Below are positions 36,078 to 45,278 of a DNA stretch of 64,000 bases, piece after piece. The first letter of the stretch is position 1. Each line of letters opens with the position of its first letter. The notes beneath the pieces were generated by a model. The model was not told where the DNA came from and ran no database searches. It worked only from the letters and a program-made list of their open reading frames with translations. The translations under genes were made by a program, and so were the position numbers. The stretch is from Kaistia defluvii (lineage in GTDB: Bacteria; Pseudomonadota; Alphaproteobacteria; Rhizobiales; Kaistiaceae): the NCBI RefSeq assembly GCF_026343955.1, contig NZ_JAPKNI010000003.1:372001-436000 (forward strand), written 5' to 3'.

Positions 36078-37568
36078 ATGTCAGAGGGTAAGTCTGTCAT
36101 CGTAAGGCTGGACGGCGTCGAAAGACATTTCGGCGCCGTCCGCGCCTTGGACGGGGTCGATCTCGCGGTCGAGTCCGGCTCCTGCGTCGGACTGGTCGGC
36201 CATAATGGCGCCGGCAAGTCGACGCTGATGCACATCCTGGCCGGCAGCGGCCGGGCCGACCGCGGCCGCATCGCCATCCGCGGCCACGAAGAAACCGCCT
36301 ACTCGGTCGCGCGGGCGCAGAAACTCGGCATACGCTGCGTGTTCCAGGAATTGTCGCTCTGCCCCAACCTGACGGTGGCCGAGAACACCCGCATCACCCA
36401 TGCCTCGCTGAAGGGGTTCGGCTGGCGCAAGCGCTCGGCCGCCCTGATCCGCGCCAAGCTGGACGAGATCTTCCCAGGCCACGGCATCGACCCGTCCGAT
36501 GTCGTCGGTGACCTCGCCATTGGCCAGCGCCAGATGGTCGAGGTGGCGCGCGCCTTCACCGTCACCGACGAGCCGCTGCATCTCGTCATTCTCGACGAGC
36601 CGACCTCGTCGCTCGACGCGCATACGGCCGGCCAGTTGCTCGCCTTCGTCCGGCGCGCCGTCGACCAGGGCATCAGCTCGATCCTGATCTCGCACATGCT
36701 GGGCGAAATCCTTTCCACCTGCGACCGGGTCGTCGTCATGCGCGACGGCAAGGTCGTCGCGACCGACACGGCCGCTGCCTTCGACCGCGACCGGCTGGTC
36801 GCGACCATGGGCGGCACCAGGCATCGCGACAAGGTGGCGGCCGTCGCCCGGACGCGCGAGGAGACCGCCGTCATGGTGCGCGCCCGGCCGCGCGGCCAGG
36901 TCGCGGGGGCCGAACTCGTCGCGCACCGGGGCGAGGTCATCGGCCTTGCCGGGCTCGCCGGCCATGGCCAGACGCGGCTGCTGCTCGACATCGTCCGCGC
37001 CTCGACGGCAGCCCGGCCCGGCGTCACGGTCGGCGCGCCGGTGGCGCTTGTCGCCGGCGACCGCCAGACCGACGGCATCTTCCCGCTCTGGTCGATTGCC
37101 GAGAACATCGGCATCCGCTCGCTCGCCGGCCTCAAGCGCGGCCTTCTGCTGTCGCGGGAGCGCGAGGCGGCGCTGGCCCGCGCCTGGCAGGAAAAGATCA
37201 GCATCCGCACGCCGGATCTCGACAACAACATCCTGTCGCTGTCAGGCGGCAACCAGCAGAAGGTGCTGTTCGCCCGCGCGCTCGGCTCGGATGCCGGCAT
37301 CATCCTGATGGACGATCCCATGCGCGGCGTCGACATCGGCACCAAGCTCGAGGTCTACGACCTGATCCGCGACGAAGCCCGCAAGGGCCGGACCTTCCTC
37401 TGGTACACGACCGAGATGGACGAGCTGGAAAACTGCGACCACGTTTATGTCTTCCGCAACGGCCGCATCGTCGCCGATCTCGCCCATAGCGAACTGACCG
37501 AGGAAAAGGTGATCCAGTCCTCCTTCGAGGAAGGCGCCGGCGCGGCCCTTCGGGAGCGCGCCTCGTGA
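36078..37568 (+). CDS. Sugar ABC transporter ATP-binding protein (CUT2, RbsA-like)
   Basis: 496 residues with two ATPase domains. Domain 1 has Walker [10 protein letters not shown] at 41-49, [15 protein letters not shown] and [10 protein letters not shown]. Domain 2 has a degenerate Walker A ([11 protein letters not shown], without the lysine) but a good signature [15 protein letters not shown], the normal pattern for this family. The ATG at 36078 has AGGTTGGA upstream; an ATG four codons earlier is possible. It overlaps the permease start by four bases (GTGA). Confidence 0.9.
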   Translation: MSEGKSVIVRLDGVERHFGAVRALDGVDLAVESGSCVGLVGHNGAGKSTLMHILAGSGRADRGRIAIRGHEETAYSVARAQKLGIRCVFQELSLCPNLTVAENTRITHASLKGFGWRKRSAALIRAKLDEIFPGHGIDPSDVVGDLAIGQRQMVEVARAFTVTDEPLHLVILDEPTSSLDAHTAGQLLAFVRRAVDQGISSILISHMLGEILSTCDRVVVMRDGKVVATDTAAAFDRDRLVATMGGTRHRDKVAAVARTREETAVMVRARPRGQVAGAELVAHRGEVIGLAGLAGHGQTRLLLDIVRASTAARPGVTVGAPVALVAGDRQTDGIFPLWSIAENIGIRSLAGLKRGLLLSREREAALARAWQEKISIRTPDLDNNILSLSGGNQQKVLFARALGSDAGIILMDDPMRGVDIGTKLEVYDLIRDEARKGRTFLWYTTEMDELENCDHVYVFRNGRIVADLAHSELTEEKVIQSSFEEGAGAALRERAS

Positions 37569-38548
37569 CCGCATCCGCTTCCGCCGAGACACTGGCCCGC
37601 ACCGGCTTGCGCTCGCCGGCCTTCGCCCGCCTGCTGCGGGCTTTGCTGCCCGCGCTGTCGATGACGCTGATCCTGATCGCCATCGCCTATCTCAACCCGC
37701 GCGCCATCAGCTATTTCGGCTTCAGCCTGATGCTGAACCTGGCGATCCCGATCGCGCTCGCCACCATCGCGCAGATGTTCGTCATCACCGTCAACGAACT
37801 CGATCTCTCGATCGGCACCTTTGTCGGCTTCGTCGCCTGCGTCACCGCCACCTGGCTGCGCGACGCGCCGCTGCTGGGCGTCGTCGTGCTGCTCGGCTCG
37901 ATCGGCGTCTATGCCGCGCTCGGCGCGCTGATCCATCTGCGCAACCTGCCTTCCATCGTCGTGACGCTCGGCATGAGCTTCGTCTGGCAGGGGCTGGCGA
38001 TCCTGATGCTGCCGAAACCCGGCGGCAAGGCGCCCGACTGGCTGCAGGGCTTCATGAGCCTGAAGCCGCCCTTCGTGCCCTTTCCGATCATCGCCGCCCT
38101 CGTCATCGGCCTCGGCGTGCATGTCGCGCTGATGCGGACCTCCTATGGCGCGGTGCTGCGCGGCACGGGCGGCAACGCCCAGGCGATCCACCGCGCCGGC
38201 TGGTCGATCCTCAAGACCAAGGTGACGATGTTCGCGCTGACCGGCCTGTTCGGCGTGCTCTCCGGCATGGCGCTGGTCGGCATCACCACCTCGGCCGACG
38301 CCAATCTCGGCAATGGCTACACGCTGCTGGCGATCGCCGGCGTCATCCTCGGCGGCGGCGAATTCGTCGGCGGCCGCGTCTCGCCGATCGGCGCCGTGAT
38401 CGGCGCGCTGACGCTGGCGCTTGCCGCCTCGCCGCTCCTCACCTTCATGCACATCCCGCCCGATTGGCAGGTAGCCGCCAATGGCGCGATCCTGATCATC
38501 GTGCTGGCCGCCCGCGCCCTGATCAGCCGCCGGGAGGGCGACCGATGA
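37565..38548 (+). CDS. Sugar ABC transporter permease (CUT2, RbsC-like), first copy
   Basis: 327 residues, eight to ten membrane helices, GTG start overlapping the ATPase stop. RbsC-type motifs are [19 protein letters not shown] and [24 protein letters not shown]. It pairs with the next gene, since this system encodes two different permeases rather than one homodimer. Confidence 0.88.
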   Translation: MTASASAETLARTGLRSPAFARLLRALLPALSMTLILIAIAYLNPRAISYFGFSLMLNLAIPIALATIAQMFVITVNELDLSIGTFVGFVACVTATWLRDAPLLGVVVLLGSIGVYAALGALIHLRNLPSIVVTLGMSFVWQGLAILMLPKPGGKAPDWLQGFMSLKPPFVPFPIIAALVIGLGVHVALMRTSYGAVLRGTGGNAQAIHRAGWSILKTKVTMFALTGLFGVLSGMALVGITTSADANLGNGYTLLAIAGVILGGGEFVGGRVSPIGAVIGALTLALAASPLLTFMHIPPDWQVAANGAILIIVLAARALISRREGDR

Positions 38549-39492
38549 CCGCCGTCAGGACCCTTCTCGCGCGCCCCTGGATCTGGTCGTTCATCGGCGC
38601 GCTGATCGTCTGGCTCGCCGCCATCCTCTTCACCGGCGGCTATGGCGCCGGCGGCATGATCACGGCCGCCCTGTCGCTCGCCGTCTTCATGGTGATCGTC
38701 GGCATCGGCCAGATGTTCGTCATCACGCTCGGCCCCGGCAATGTCGACCTGTCGCTGCCGGCCAATATCGGCCTTGCCAGCGCCGTCGCCATGAAGGTGA
38801 TGGGCGGCAGCAATGCGATGATCGCCGTCGGCCTGGTGGCGGCGCTCGCGAGCGGCATGGCGGTCGGCGCCGCCAATTACCTGCTGATCCGCGTGCTGCG
38901 CATCCCGCCGATCATCGCCACCCTGTCGTCCAGCTTCATCGTGCTGTCGATCGACATCGCCTATGGCCGCGGCCTGCAGATCAAGCCGCCGCCCGCCTTT
39001 GCCGATTTCACCAACATCCAGGTCTTCGGCATCCCGATCCTCGCCATTGGCGGCGTGGTCTTCGCCTTCCTCGCCGGCATCGCCCTGCAGCGGATGATCT
39101 ATGGCCGCTCGGTGCTGGCGATCGGCCAGAACATGCGCGCCGCCTGGCTCGCCGGCATCCCGGTCGAACGCATCCGCTTCTTCACCTACACGCTCTCCGG
39201 CGCGCTCGGCGGCATCAACGGCGCGCTGCTCGCCGGCTATTTCCGCGGCGCCAGCGTCGATATCGGCAACGAATATCTGCTGAGTTCGATCGCCGTGGTG
39301 GTCATCGGCGGCACGTCGGTGGCCGGCGGCAAGGCGAACGTGCCGGGGATCTGGGGCGCCTCGCTCTTCCTGGTCCTGCTCCTGACCATGCTCAACACCT
39401 TCGGCGTCAGCGCCGGCGTCCGCCTTCTCCTGACCGGGCTCATCATTGTGGGCGTCATCACGGCGGCAGGTGGGCAAAAGACGCTGCGCTAA
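38545..39492 (+). CDS. Sugar ABC transporter permease (CUT2, RbsC-like), second copy
   Basis: 315 residues. VITLGPGNVDLSLPANIGLAS and AVVVIGGTSVAGGKANVPGIWG are the family motifs. ATGA overlap with the first permease. It is the last gene of the importer operon; the next gene starts 125 bp later and belongs to a different transporter class. Confidence 0.88.
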   Translation: MTAVRTLLARPWIWSFIGALIVWLAAILFTGGYGAGGMITAALSLAVFMVIVGIGQMFVITLGPGNVDLSLPANIGLASAVAMKVMGGSNAMIAVGLVAALASGMAVGAANYLLIRVLRIPPIIATLSSSFIVLSIDIAYGRGLQIKPPPAFADFTNIQVFGIPILAIGGVVFAFLAGIALQRMIYGRSVLAIGQNMRAAWLAGIPVERIRFFTYTLSGALGGINGALLAGYFRGASVDIGNEYLLSSIAVVVIGGTSVAGGKANVPGIWGASLFLVLLLTMLNTFGVSAGVRLLLTGLIIVGVITAAGGQKTLR

Positions 39493-39617
39493 GCCGGCGC
39501 ATCGCGTCCGGCGGTATTCATGAAATCGGCATCAATGTTGACTTATGCGCCGGGGGCTGGTTTCACCTTTTGACCGAACAAACAATTTACAAATAAGCCA
39601 CCAAGGGGGGCCACTTG

Positions 39618-40571
39618 ATGAAGTTCCTGACTGCCGCCGCGATCGCGACCCTCGCTTTCGCCCAGCCTGCCCTGGCGCGCGACGTGACCGTCGATGTCAC
39701 CGCCATCGTCGAGCATCCGGCGCTGGACGCTGTCCGCGACGGCGTCAAGGACGCGCTCGGCGAAGCCGGCTTCAAGGTCGGCGAGAATCTGACGTTCAAC
39801 TATGAATCCGCGCAGGGCAATCCCGGCACCGCCGCGCAGATCGCGCGCCAGTTCATCGGCAACGGCCCCGACATCATCGTCCCGATCTCGACCCCGTCGG
39901 CCCAGGCCGTCGTCTCCGCCACGCGCGACATCCCGATCGTCTTCTCGGCCGTGACCGACCCGGTCGGCGCCCAGCTCGTCAAGCAGCTGCAGAAGCCGGG
40001 CGGCAACGTCACCGGCCTTTCCGACCTGTCGCCGGTGGCCGATCACGTGGCGCTGATCAAGGAAATCCTCCCGTCGGTGAAGACCATCGGCGTGCTGTTC
40101 AATCCGGGCGAGACCAATTCGGTCACGCTGGTCGAGCTGCTGAAGAAGTATGGCGCCGAGCAGGGCATCGCCGTCGTCGAGTCGGCCGCGACCCGCTCGT
40201 CGGAAGTGCAGAACGCCGCCCGCGCGCTCGCCGGCCGCGTCGACGCCATCTACGTGCCGACCGACAACACCATCGTCTCGGCGCTGGAATCGGCTGTCAC
40301 CGTCGCCATCGAAAGCAAGCTGCCGCTCTTCACCGCCGACACGGATTCCGTCTCGCGCGGCGCCGTCGCGGCGCTCGGCTTCAACTATTATGACGTCGGC
40401 AAGCAGACCGGCGCGATCGTCGTCCGCATCCTGAACGGCGAGAAGCCGGGCGACATCGACATCAATGTCGCCGCCGGCACAGATCTGGTGATCAACCCTG
40501 GCGCGGCCGAGAAGGTCGGCCTGACGCTGCCGAAATCGGTCGTCGACCGCGCGACCAAGGTGATCCAGTAA
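39618..40571 (+). CDS. ABC transporter substrate-binding protein, TrpX-like (ABC_sub_bind family)
   Basis: Periplasmic receptor of 317 residues with a signal peptide ending at ALA (about residue 21). The family pattern is clear: VDVTAIVEHPALDAVRDGVKDAL at the mature start, then ISTPSAQAVVSATRDIPIVFSAVTDPVGA and GVLFNPGETNSVTLVELLKK. AAGGGGGG precedes the ATG. In this family the ligand is often an aromatic amino acid or an unknown small molecule. The operon continues with one permease and one ATPase, as in TrpXYZ systems. Confidence 0.88.
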   Translation: MKFLTAAAIATLAFAQPALARDVTVDVTAIVEHPALDAVRDGVKDALGEAGFKVGENLTFNYESAQGNPGTAAQIARQFIGNGPDIIVPISTPSAQAVVSATRDIPIVFSAVTDPVGAQLVKQLQKPGGNVTGLSDLSPVADHVALIKEILPSVKTIGVLFNPGETNSVTLVELLKKYGAEQGIAVVESAATRSSEVQNAARALAGRVDAIYVPTDNTIVSALESAVTVAIESKLPLFTADTDSVSRGAVAALGFNYYDVGKQTGAIVVRILNGEKPGDIDINVAAGTDLVINPGAAEKVGLTLPKSVVDRATKVIQ

Positions 40572-40580
40572 TCGAAGGAC

Positions 40581-40606
40581 GGCCCGGCCCAGCGCCGGGC
40601 CTTTCT
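40581..40606 (+). terminator. Terminator-like hairpin after the TrpX-like gene
   Basis: GGCCCGGC (40581-40588), loop CCAGC, GCCGGGCC (40594-40601), then TTTCTT. It lies ten bases after the stop codon and 113 bp before the permease. Confidence 0.78.
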
Positions 40607-40621
40607 TCACCTGAGGGGAAA

Positions 40622-40643
40622 CGGCCGGCGATCGCGCCGGCCG
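40622..40643. repeat. Perfect 9-bp hairpin in the TrpX-permease gap
   Basis: CGGCCGGCG, loop ATCG, CGCCGGCCG. It follows the terminator-like hairpin and may act with it to limit read-through or stabilise the downstream transcript. Confidence 0.5.
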
Positions 40644-40718
40644 GATGCTCGCCGGGACACACAGACACGAGCCCGGCCCCGCGCAGAACGGGGCGGCTCC
40701 ATCGGAGAGGCCGCTTTC

Positions 40719-41600
40719 GTGAGCCAAATTGCCTTCCTCGGCGCGGTTGAACTCGGCCTCGTCTTCTCCTTCGTGGCGATCGGCGTCTATCTCGCCTTCC
40801 GCATCCTCGACTTCCCCGACCTGACCGTCGACGGCTCGTTCCCGCTCGGCGCCGCCGTCGCCGCCGTGCTGATCATCGCCGGCTGGAACCCCTGGCTCGC
40901 CACGGCGATCGCCATGGCGGCGGGCGCCGCCGCCGGCCTCGTCACCGCCACGCTGAACGTCAAGTTCCGCATCCTCAACCTGCTCGCCTCGATCCTGACG
41001 ATGATCGCGCTGTTCTCGGTCAATCTGCGCGTCATGGGCAAGCCGAACGTCGCGCTGATCAACCAGGACACGATGCTGACGCCGTTCTTCGGCCATGGCC
41101 TGTCCGAGTTCTATGTCCGGCCGCTCTTCATCGGCGTGCTCGTCATCATCGCCGTCTTCCTGGTCTGGCGCTTCCTCGCCAGCGATCTCGGCCTCGCCAT
41201 GCGGGCGACCGGCGCCAATCCGCGCATGGCGCGCGCCCAGGGCGTCAACACCAGCCTGCACATCTATCTCGGCATGGCGCTTTCCAACGCGCTGGTCGCG
41301 CTGGGCGGCTCGCTGTTCGCCCAGACCAACGGCTTCGCCGACGTCACCTCGGGCGTCGGCACCATCGTCGTCGGCCTCGCCGCCGTGATCATCGGCGAGA
41401 CGCTGTTCCATTCGCGCCTGATCCTCTGGGCGCTGGTCGGCTGCGTCATCGGCTCGGTGCTCTACCGCATCGCCATCCAGCTGGCGCTCTCCAGCGACAT
41501 TCTCGGCCTCAAGGCGTCGGATCTGAACCTCGTCACCGCCGTGCTCGTCGCCTGCGCGCTGATCCTGCCGCGACTGCGCCGCGGGAGGGCCGCGGCATGA
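40719..41600 (+). CDS. ABC transporter permease, TrpY-like
   Basis: 293 residues, eight or nine helices. It begins with a GTG, and GGAGAGG lies upstream. FRILDFPDLTVDGSFPLGAAV near 28-48 and MRATGANPRMARAQGVNTSLHIYLGMALSNAL are hallmarks of this permease family, which is related to branched-chain amino acid permeases. It overlaps the ATPase gene by four bases. Confidence 0.88.
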   Translation: MSQIAFLGAVELGLVFSFVAIGVYLAFRILDFPDLTVDGSFPLGAAVAAVLIIAGWNPWLATAIAMAAGAAAGLVTATLNVKFRILNLLASILTMIALFSVNLRVMGKPNVALINQDTMLTPFFGHGLSEFYVRPLFIGVLVIIAVFLVWRFLASDLGLAMRATGANPRMARAQGVNTSLHIYLGMALSNALVALGGSLFAQTNGFADVTSGVGTIVVGLAAVIIGETLFHSRLILWALVGCVIGSVLYRIAIQLALSSDILGLKASDLNLVTAVLVACALILPRLRRGRAAA

Positions 41601-42394
41601 TCGAGCTTTCCAACCTTTCCGTCATCTTCGGACGCGGCACCCCGCTCGAGAAGCAGGCGCTCTCCGGCCTCGACCTCGCGATCGAGACCGGCTCCTTCGT
41701 CACCGTCATCGGCTCGAACGGCGCCGGCAAGTCGACCATGCTCGGCGTGCTGGCCGGCGACGTCATCCCGACCTCGGGCCGCGTCGCCATCGGCGGCCGC
41801 GATGTCACCCGCATCGCCACGGCGCAGCGCGCGAAATATGTCGCCCGCGTCTTCCAGGACCCGCTGACCGGCAGTTGCGGCGCGCTGACAATCCAGGAAA
41901 ACCTGGCACTCGCCGCCGCCCGCGGCAGCCGGCGCGGCTTCGGCCTCGCCATCGGCAGCAACCGCCGCGAGGAATTCCGCGCCCGCGTCGCCGAACTGAA
42001 GCTCGGCCTGGAAAACCGCATGGACGACCGAATGGACCTCCTGTCCGGCGGCCAGCGCCAGGCGCTGTCGCTGGTGATGGCGACGCTCGCCGGCAGCGAG
42101 GTGCTGCTGCTCGACGAACACACCGCGGCGCTCGATCCCGGCATGGCCGAGTTCGTCATGGAGCTGACCCAGTCGCTGGTCGAGAAGCACAAGCTGACGA
42201 CGCTGATGGTCACCCACTCGATGCGCCAGGCGCTCGATTACGGCACCCGCACCGTCATGCTGCATGGCGGCAAGGTGATCCTCGACGTGGTCGGCGACAA
42301 CCGCCGCAATCTGACGATCGAGGACCTGATCGAGATGTTCCGCAAGGCCCGTGGCGGCGAAACGCTGGATGACGACGCCCTGCTGGTGAGCTGA
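41597..42394 (+). CDS. ABC transporter ATP-binding protein, TrpZ-like
   Basis: 265 residues, one ATPase domain. Walker A GSNGAGKST at 39-47, signature LLSGGQRQALSL near 148, Walker B VLLLDEHTAALD with the His/Thr variant LDEHTAALDP typical of this subgroup instead of LDEPT. The switch histidine is in MVTHSM. It completes the three-gene importer. Confidence 0.9.
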   Translation: MIELSNLSVIFGRGTPLEKQALSGLDLAIETGSFVTVIGSNGAGKSTMLGVLAGDVIPTSGRVAIGGRDVTRIATAQRAKYVARVFQDPLTGSCGALTIQENLALAAARGSRRGFGLAIGSNRREEFRARVAELKLGLENRMDDRMDLLSGGQRQALSLVMATLAGSEVLLLDEHTAALDPGMAEFVMELTQSLVEKHKLTTLMVTHSMRQALDYGTRTVMLHGGKVILDVVGDNRRNLTIEDLIEMFRKARGGETLDDDALLVS

Positions 42395-42431
42395 TCCGGG
42401 GCCGCTGGTCGTCGACCGGACAGACGAAGCG

Positions 42432-42575
42432 CCCTCCCCAAAACCGGCGCTGCCGGTTTTAACCCCCCCTCAAGGGGAGGGTTCAAGGGAAGTCTGCCGC
42501 TCTCCCGGACCATGGCCGTCTCGAACCCTCCCCTTGAGGGAGGGTCGAAAATGCCCTTCGCATTTTCGGGGAGGG
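42432..42575. repeat. Inverted pair of 53-bp repeats (REP doublet, REPIN-like)
   Basis: The left copy is 42432-42484 and the right copy, reversed, 42523-42575, with 38 bp between. Both start CCCTCCCC and end CAAGGGGAGGGTTC in their own orientation. Between these conserved ends each has a different perfect 9-bp hairpin (AAAACCGGC/GCCGGTTTT on the left, CGAAAATGC/GCATTTTCG on the right). Conserved ends with differing but paired stems are what a mobile REP element would show. Confidence 0.72.
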
Positions 42576-42638
42576 GGCTCGGCGAGCTGCCGCCATAGCC
42601 ACCCGGCGACATGAAAGCCCGAAAACCCCGCTGGATGG

Positions 42639-42658
42639 ATCCTCGCTTCCGCGAGGAT
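42639..42658. repeat. Perfect 8-bp hairpin, dispersed type
   Basis: ATCCTCGC, TTCC, GCGAGGAT. A short palindrome common between genes in this group; it lies 25 bp past the end of the Cys-rich small ORF on the minus strand. Confidence 0.5.
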
Positions 42659-42683
42659 GAGGGCGGAGACGGGACACGCGGCC

Positions 42684-42830
42684 TCAGCGGGCTGACCGGC
42701 CCTTGCCGGCGTCCCCGACGCAGCGAAGGCCGCTCGATGCGCCGATGCCCCAGAACAGCGAGCTGCAATTGCGGCAGGTGCCGCAGCCGCTGGGCGGGGT
42801 GGATGCCGTGCTGTTCCTGGTGGTGGCCAT
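42684..42830 (-). CDS. Predicted 48-residue Cys-rich small protein
   Basis: Not a recognised family. The frame begins ATG at 42830 with GGAG nine bases upstream and encodes 48 residues. The first 14 are Ser/Thr/Pro-rich. Then GCGTCRNCSSLFWGIG gives Cys16, Cys19 and Cys22 spaced by two residues, and GLRC gives Cys37. Four cysteines in a CxxCxxC...C pattern plus a WGIG segment are unlikely by chance and suggest a small metal-binding or redox protein. It lies between two repeat blocks and the dehydrogenase gene, all on one strand. The tail (GKGRSAR) is basic. Confidence 0.5.
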   Translation of the reverse strand: MATTRNSTASTPPSGCGTCRNCSSLFWGIGASSGLRCVGDAGKGRSAR

Positions 42831-42954
42831 GCCGAAACGCTCCGCTTCAATCGATGACAATATCATCGCGGGAACAGGCAGCCCTGCCAAGAAACGGCAT
42901 TCCGGACGTCGCCTGGTTCCGTGGAACAAGCGACGCCCGAATGAGCCAAAAGTG

Positions 42955-44001
42955 TTAAGCCGGCACCGACTCGAAGGTTTCGGGCGCGACCGGCCCGCCC
43001 GTCTCGATCGACTTGTAGGCCGCTTCGACCAAGGCGAAAGTGTTGAGGTTGTCGTGGCCCGAGGTTGCGGGCTCGCTGCCGGCGTCGAGGCTGTCCAGCC
43101 AGTGGCGCTGGGTCGAGACAACGCTGTCCTGGATCAGCAGCCAGGGCTCGCCACCCCACGATAGCGGCTTCGGCGCCGCGATTTCCGTGAAGTTGCCCTC
43201 GGGCGAGGTGACGACCAGCCGGCAATCCGCCTCGACCCGGATCGATCCCTTCGTGCCTTCGAAGTGGATCAGCGTCTGCGGGAACAGGTCGGGCGACTGG
43301 CGGCTGGCATAGCTGCATTCGGACACGCTGACCGCGCCATTGGCGTGGCGCATCATCACCGTGGCCTGGTCCTCGCCCTGGATGCCCTGCTTGATTGCCT
43401 GGTCGAGGCAATAGACGCTGGTCGCCTCGCCCATGAACACGCGCGCCACGTCCAGCACATGCACGCCGATATCGAGCAGCACGAAGCGCTCAACCTCGGC
43501 GAGATAGGGCTGGCCCTTGTAGATGTCGTAGCCGGTGCGGAAGGCGAAGCGGCCCCAGGTCGGCTCGCCCAGCACGCCCGAGCGGGCGATCTCGGCGGCG
43601 CGCAGCAGCGGGGCCTGGAAGCGGAAATTCTCGTGCACCATCAGCGGACGGCCAGCCTTGTCCATGGCCGAGACCAGCGCGCAGCAATCGGTCCAATCCG
43701 GCGCCAGCGGCTTCTGCACGATCGCCGCGACGCCATGCCGGGCGCAGGCCTCGACCAGCGCGCGATGCGACGGCGCCGTCGTGACGATGTCGACGAAATC
43801 CGGCTTCTCCGTCGTCAGCATCGTCTCGAAATCGGTATAGAAGGCCGGGATGCCGAAATCGGCCGCGGCCGCCGCCGCCTTCTCGCCATCGACATCGCAG
43901 ACCGCCACGATCGTCGCGCGGTCGGCGAGCTCGGCCCAGGCGTTCAGATGATTGCGCGCAAAGAACCCGCACCCGACAAGGGCGCCCCTCCGAAGTGTCA
44001 T
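42955..44001 (-). CDS. Gfo/Idh/MocA family NAD(P)-dependent dehydrogenase
   Basis: 348 residues. The Rossmann motif is GCGFFARNHLNAW at 10-22, the catalytic lysine lies in VQKPLAPD near residue 95, and HENFRFQ and LDIGVHVLDVARVFMG shape the substrate pocket. GAGGGAGAGAGACG precedes the ATG. It stands alone between a repeat region and a porin gene. Substrate unknown. Confidence 0.86.
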   Translation of the reverse strand: MTLRRGALVGCGFFARNHLNAWAELADRATIVAVCDVDGEKAAAAAADFGIPAFYTDFETMLTTEKPDFVDIVTTAPSHRALVEACARHGVAAIVQKPLAPDWTDCCALVSAMDKAGRPLMVHENFRFQAPLLRAAEIARSGVLGEPTWGRFAFRTGYDIYKGQPYLAEVERFVLLDIGVHVLDVARVFMGEATSVYCLDQAIKQGIQGEDQATVMMRHANGAVSVSECSYASRQSPDLFPQTLIHFEGTKGSIRVEADCRLVVTSPEGNFTEIAAPKPLSWGGEPWLLIQDSVVSTQRHWLDSLDAGSEPATSGHDNLNTFALVEAAYKSIETGGPVAPETFESVPA

Positions 44002-44167
44002 CGTCTCTCTCCCTCGACTGAATCAGCCTGCGCCCGCGCGATTTCGCGATGCGCCGCGGCCGGTCCCGTTGGCGCGTCGGACCGGCCCGCAGCTTCCCGT
44101 CAAGTCGAGCAGCCGGCCGCGCCAACGTCAAGCGGAGGCAGACGAATTCGGCAGGGAGAGCACGCGG

Positions 44168-44983
44168 TCAGTCGCGAAAAAGATCGACCGAGAAGCGCTT
44201 GGAGATGCCGAGGCCGACGGTGAACTGGTTCTCGCTGCCGGCCGTCGCCACGATCGGCGAGTTCCTGGCGTCGCCGACGAAGCGGTCGTAGCCAGCATCG
44301 GCGTTCAGGAACCAGTCCGGCTTGAACTCGTAGCGCGCCGACGCCTTGAGGCCGACCGAATAGATGCCGCCGCCGGCATCATAGGCCGCGAGGTTGCCGC
44401 CGCTGGCGAGGCTCTCGGCCTCCGAGACATTGAAATAGGTGCCGGTGAAGCCGCTGGAGCCGAAATTGGCGCGCGGACCCAGCTTCAGCTCGACCTGCTG
44501 GGTCGGCCGGACGATCGCATCGGCGCCGAAGCTGCCAACCACGCCGCTGGCCTCGCCGAACGCGCCGCGAAGCTCGCCCAGCACCTCCGCGCCATAGACC
44601 GCGTCGAAGTTGAACTCGTAGCCGGCCTTGACGCCCAGCTCGTAGGTCGCGTCGAGCCCGCGCGTGCCGGCAAGGCCCGGCTCGTCATTGGGGTCGCGCT
44701 CGCCGATGATGCGGAAGGACGGGCCGAAGTTCAGCGCCGTCTTCGGGCCGCCGCCAAGCTCGAACACGCCGGGCAGCCGGAAATAGGACATGGAGACGAT
44801 CGGATAGGGCGTGAACAGCAGGTCCTTCGAGCCCAGGAAGCTTGGCACCAGCTTGCCGCCGGCGCCCAGCTCGATCACCAGGTCGACATCGCCATAGGGA
44901 CGCCGCTCGGCCGCGTTCGCGGACAGGACGGCAAGCGGCAGCATCAGGGAAGCGGCAGTCAGAATTCGCAACAAGGCTGGCAT
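44168..44983 (-). CDS. MipA/OmpV-family outer-membrane protein
   Basis: 271-residue outer-membrane beta barrel with a signal peptide (residues 1-24, LSANAAE). LGAGGKLVPSFLGSKDLLFTPYPIVSMSYF matches the MipA start, and the rest alternates aromatic and polar residues as in a barrel. In Escherichia coli MipA scaffolds peptidoglycan enzymes; in other bacteria related proteins respond to antibiotics or metals. The sequence ends SKRFSVDLFRD, so the usual terminal aromatic is three residues inside. It has its own promoter and is not in an operon. Confidence 0.82.
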   Translation of the reverse strand: MPALLRILTAASLMLPLAVLSANAAERRPYGDVDLVIELGAGGKLVPSFLGSKDLLFTPYPIVSMSYFRLPGVFELGGGPKTALNFGPSFRIIGERDPNDEPGLAGTRGLDATYELGVKAGYEFNFDAVYGAEVLGELRGAFGEASGVVGSFGADAIVRPTQQVELKLGPRANFGSSGFTGTYFNVSEAESLASGGNLAAYDAGGGIYSVGLKASARYEFKPDWFLNADAGYDRFVGDARNSPIVATAGSENQFTVGLGISKRFSVDLFRD

Positions 44984-45278
44984 TCTCCGGAACGCGATAC
45001 GCCGGGGCCAGTCGCAACCTCCCCACGCATTATGGTTAGCTAGATATCACGCGTGTTGCTGAAGAATTTGTTACGAGCCGCCGGGCGGCCCGTCATGGCT
45101 CCGTCGCGGCGCCTGGCCATGACGCGGGAACGGCGGCGGCGCGTGCAGGAAAGCCATTCCACGCCGCGCGGCGCGCAAGAACTGATCCAATACAGATTTC
45201 GACGGCGTAGATAAGAATTGCACATTTCCTAGCGTCATATAAGGTCGAGAAGCTTGTCCAGGATCGTCAGGTGGCGGA

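Noticed and set aside
42611-42958. Plus-strand frame opposite the Cys-rich small ORF
   Set aside because: It includes a repeat hairpin, has no ribosome site, and its product is Arg/Cys/Pro-rich without pattern.
45040-45225. 61-codon minus-strand frame between MipA and DUF3300
   Set aside because: Very basic product without a recognisable motif or good start; the stretch is better read as a divergent promoter region.
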